Assembly: GCA_902491345.1 (NCBI GenBank)
Contig: CABUHI010000045.1
Coordinates: 1 to 7,151, forward strand
Direction of reading: 5' to 3'
Source of the DNA: an uncultured Collinsella sp.
GTDB taxonomy: Bacteria; Actinomycetota; Coriobacteriia; Coriobacteriales; Coriobacteriaceae
Length of the DNA stretch: 7,151 bases
This document shows positions 5,666 through 7,151 of the stretch, one piece after another. Both the position numbers and the translations under genes were made by a program. Under the pieces are notes generated by a model. The model was not told the origin of the DNA, did no database searches, and was given only the letters and a program-made list of their open reading frames with translations. Positions within the stretch are counted from its first letter, which is position 1. Every line of letters starts with the position of its first letter.

Positions 5666-6646
5666 CTACATATGAGGAGCGACTTTTGGCACGCCGAAAC
5701 GCCTCAGTAGGTGTTCGAGATAACCGTCCTCGTACACTCGACTAAATTGTACCCTCATGACCGGAATGCCCAGAGCCGTAATGTGCGACTCTCGTTGACG
5801 CTCTGCAACCAAGCGCCTTTGCATCTCTTTTCCCAGGCCGTCCGCACCAACGTATTTGCCAAAACCATCGACCTCAATAATTAAGCGAAGCCCATTCGGC
5901 AACTCGTAGTACATATCGGCACGGATCGCACCGCCATCGATCGGGTCAACAAACTCGGCTTGCAGCATGGTCGGAGGAAGGTAACCCAGCGCGACAATCA
6001 ATCCGCGCACGATGGATTCGCCGCCGCTCTCCGAAGCGCCATCGGCATAGCGTGCTACCATCTCAGCGCAAAAGGCCCCAGAGCGACATCGCGCCAGCGC
6101 TTCAACATAGTCGCGATACTTTTGGATATCAAGCTTGCAGAACCGCAGGGCGCTATCAGCTATAGCCAGACCGTCTTCAAAAGAAGCAACAAGTGAGCAG
6201 TCGAGCACCGTCCGTTCTAGCGTCGTTCGTTTCACGGTGCCGTTTAGCTCGATCTCATTTAGAGGACACTCATGCCGATGGATTCCCGTGCCGCACCTAC
6301 CATGCGAGCGCCCGCTAGCTACAAGATGAATTGTGTCCAGATATTTCTTCGAAACCCAAAGTCCATGGTCAAGCGCAGCGGAAAAGGAGCAGACAGCCTC
6401 GTCAGGGTGCTCGTCGAGAAACGTATTTTGAACATAGCGCCAACGAACGCGCGGACTCGTCTTGAGCGCATTCCACGTGGAAGCGCGCATGAACATCCCG
6501 CTAAACGGACGCACGGCCACCCCTGCCGCTACGGCGCGACGAAGTGCTTCGCGATCCGCCCTGGTTTTGGGCACTAGACAACGCTGCAAGCGCTCCGCCC
6601 CATCAAGCTGTTCTTCAATCCTTTGCCGTGCGCTGGTATTCCTCAC
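5666..6646 (-). CDS. AbiEi-like antitoxin domain protein fused to a DUF559 (PD-(D/E)XK) nuclease-like domain
   Basis: The product has 326 residues. The start is GTG at 6646, set by a strong GGGAGGTG ribosome site 8 nt upstream; a TTG-started reading from 6853 adds 69 residues with no such site. The N-terminal half has the type IV antitoxin AbiEi pattern: a winged-helix-like segment with GMFMRAS (50-56), then AVCSFSAALDHGL (84-96) and TTLERTVLD (141-149). The C-terminal half looks like the DUF559/Vsr-like endonuclease fold: E210 in SGGES, D244 in IRADMYY, E258 and D260 in IIEVDGFGKY, and RQRESHITALGIPVMRV. Proteins of this kind are common in Actinobacteria and are presumed DNA-binding or defence-related; function is not established. 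No AbiEii nucleotidyltransferase toxin is adjacent. Direct copies of a 117-bp repeat lie on both sides. Confidence 0.75.
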   Translation of the reverse strand: MRNTSARQRIEEQLDGAERLQRCLVPKTRADREALRRAVAAGVAVRPFSGMFMRASTWNALKTSPRVRWRYVQNTFLDEHPDEAVCSFSAALDHGLWVSKKYLDTIHLVASGRSHGRCGTGIHRHECPLNEIELNGTVKRTTLERTVLDCSLVASFEDGLAIADSALRFCKLDIQKYRDYVEALARCRSGAFCAEMVARYADGASESGGESIVRGLIVALGYLPPTMLQAEFVDPIDGGAIRADMYYELPNGLRLIIEVDGFGKYVGADGLGKEMQRRLVAERQRESHITALGIPVMRVQFSRVYEDGYLEHLLRRFGVPKVAPHM

Positions 6647-6878
6647 GAAAGCCACCTCCCAATAGAGGCAGCATAGCCAAAAAGCACCTTGCCAATCTCT
6701 TGCCATTAACTGACCAAAAGCTTGACGTACTGCTTGACGCCGCAGGTCAAAGACGTCATCCCGGTGCGCACCACAACTACGTCGCTCGGTGAGCGGTTGT
6801 CCTCGAGGTGCAGGCGGCAGTTTCCTTGCCCCCTCTAGACCCTCTGGTATCAAAGACGCCTCGTAGCCTCAGTTCAAA
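6647..6878. other. Upstream region of the DUF559 gene
   Basis: The frame of the DUF559 gene stays open back to a TTG at 6853, but there is no ribosome site there and the sequence gives no AbiEi-like residues. I see a -10-like GTTAAT without a fitting -35, and short direct repeats of GCTTGACG. No other gene or RNA can be supported. Confidence 0.4.
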
Positions 6879-6995
6879 CGTGATTCCCCTAGGGAAAACA
6901 CGGCTAGGCGCTCTTTAGCGTGTTTCCCCTAGGGGAATCACAGTCGCCGGCGGCAGTAGTGTGTTTTCCCTAGGGGAATCACGATTGGGCAGAGC
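6879..6995. repeat. 117-bp palindromic repeat element, copy B
   Basis: This copy is in the same orientation as copy A and differs from it at 9 of 117 positions. Its 22-bp units lie at 6880-6901, 6920-6941 and 6961-6982. Relative to copy A, the pair 5461/5504 (T-A) is C-G here at 6889/6932, a compensatory change. A second change gives A against C on the plus strand but a U-G wobble in minus-strand RNA. Confidence 0.85.
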
Positions 6996-7001
6996 GATAA
7001 G

Positions 7002-7021
7002 GTGACTTCCCTAGGAAACAC
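7002..7021. repeat. Degenerate fourth palindromic unit of copy B
   Basis: The 20 bp from GTGACTTCC to GGAAACAC keep the palindromic CCTAGG core and start 41 bp after the third unit. They continue the 40-41 bp spacing but lack two bases of the full unit. Confidence 0.6.
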
Positions 7022-7053
7022 GCACTTGCAAGGCACCTCTACGACTCCAGCTC

Positions 7054-7151
7054 TTAGCGCCGAAACAGCTCGTGGGCGCGGTCGCGGAGATTAGTTGCTC
7101 GGATGACGCCCTCGTAGCGGTTGATACGCAAGCGCGGGAAGGCATTGAAGA
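7054..7151 (-). CDS. 3' end of an unrecognised gene, cut by the window edge
   Basis: The last 31 complete codons of a gene on the minus strand read FNAFPRLRINRYEGVIRATN followed by LRDRAHELFRR and a TAA stop at 7054-7056. The tail is basic and rich in arginine with no membrane segment. Third codon positions favour G or C, as in real genes nearby. I do not recognise the family. The gene ends 32 bp before the palindromic repeat, and no terminator with a U tract is visible after it. Confidence 0.55.
   Translation of the reverse strand, partial: FNAFPRLRINRYEGVIRATNLRDRAHELFRR

Noticed and set aside
5452..7021. CRISPR array
   Set aside because: Spacers between the palindromic units are conserved between the two copies, units occur in both orientations, and no cas gene is present.

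Overview
The window reads as a gut-type Coriobacteriia chromosome, most likely Collinsella or a close relative. This is inferred from moderately high GC, GGGAGGTG-type ribosome sites, an amt/P-II pair, an AbiEi-DUF559 protein and interspersed palindromic repeats. No marker gene is present to prove the taxon. Every gene I can support lies on the minus strand, so the order of transcription runs from high to low coordinates.

Right side (about 5570-7151): the 3' end of an unrecognised gene (7054-7151), then an AbiEi-like/DUF559 fusion protein that starts at a GTG (5666-6646). This gene is bracketed by two direct copies of a 117-bp palindromic repeat element (5451-5567 and 6879-6995). The copies are about 92% identical and show compensatory changes in a long hairpin.

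Centre (3389-5360): nitrogen control. An ammonium channel gene (amt) is preceded by a striking array of G(A/C)AA(C/T) elements phased at about 11 bp. The array resembles the binding sites of OmpR-type GlnR in Actinobacteria. A 191-bp gap holding a 42-bp tandem repeat separates amt from a P-II gene. That P-II lacks the tyrosine modified by GlnD in enterobacteria.

Left-centre (1289-3314): a TetR-family repressor with its own terminator, then an MFS exporter. Two matching TetR-type operators, 65 bp apart, flank the tetR terminator in front of the MFS gene. This looks like an efflux cassette, and the MFS gene is visibly less GC-rich than amt.

Left (1-1227): a Cof-type HAD phosphatase whose start region lies in a perfect 21-bp inverted repeat with a promoter-like -10 in its loop. 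It is followed by an unlisted 38-codon gene (44-160) for a small hydrophobic, basic-tailed peptide. The peptide gene has a near-consensus LexA/DinR box over its presumed promoter. Peptide plus SOS box resemble the TisB type of SOS-induced membrane toxin, and this is the most interesting candidate system in the window.
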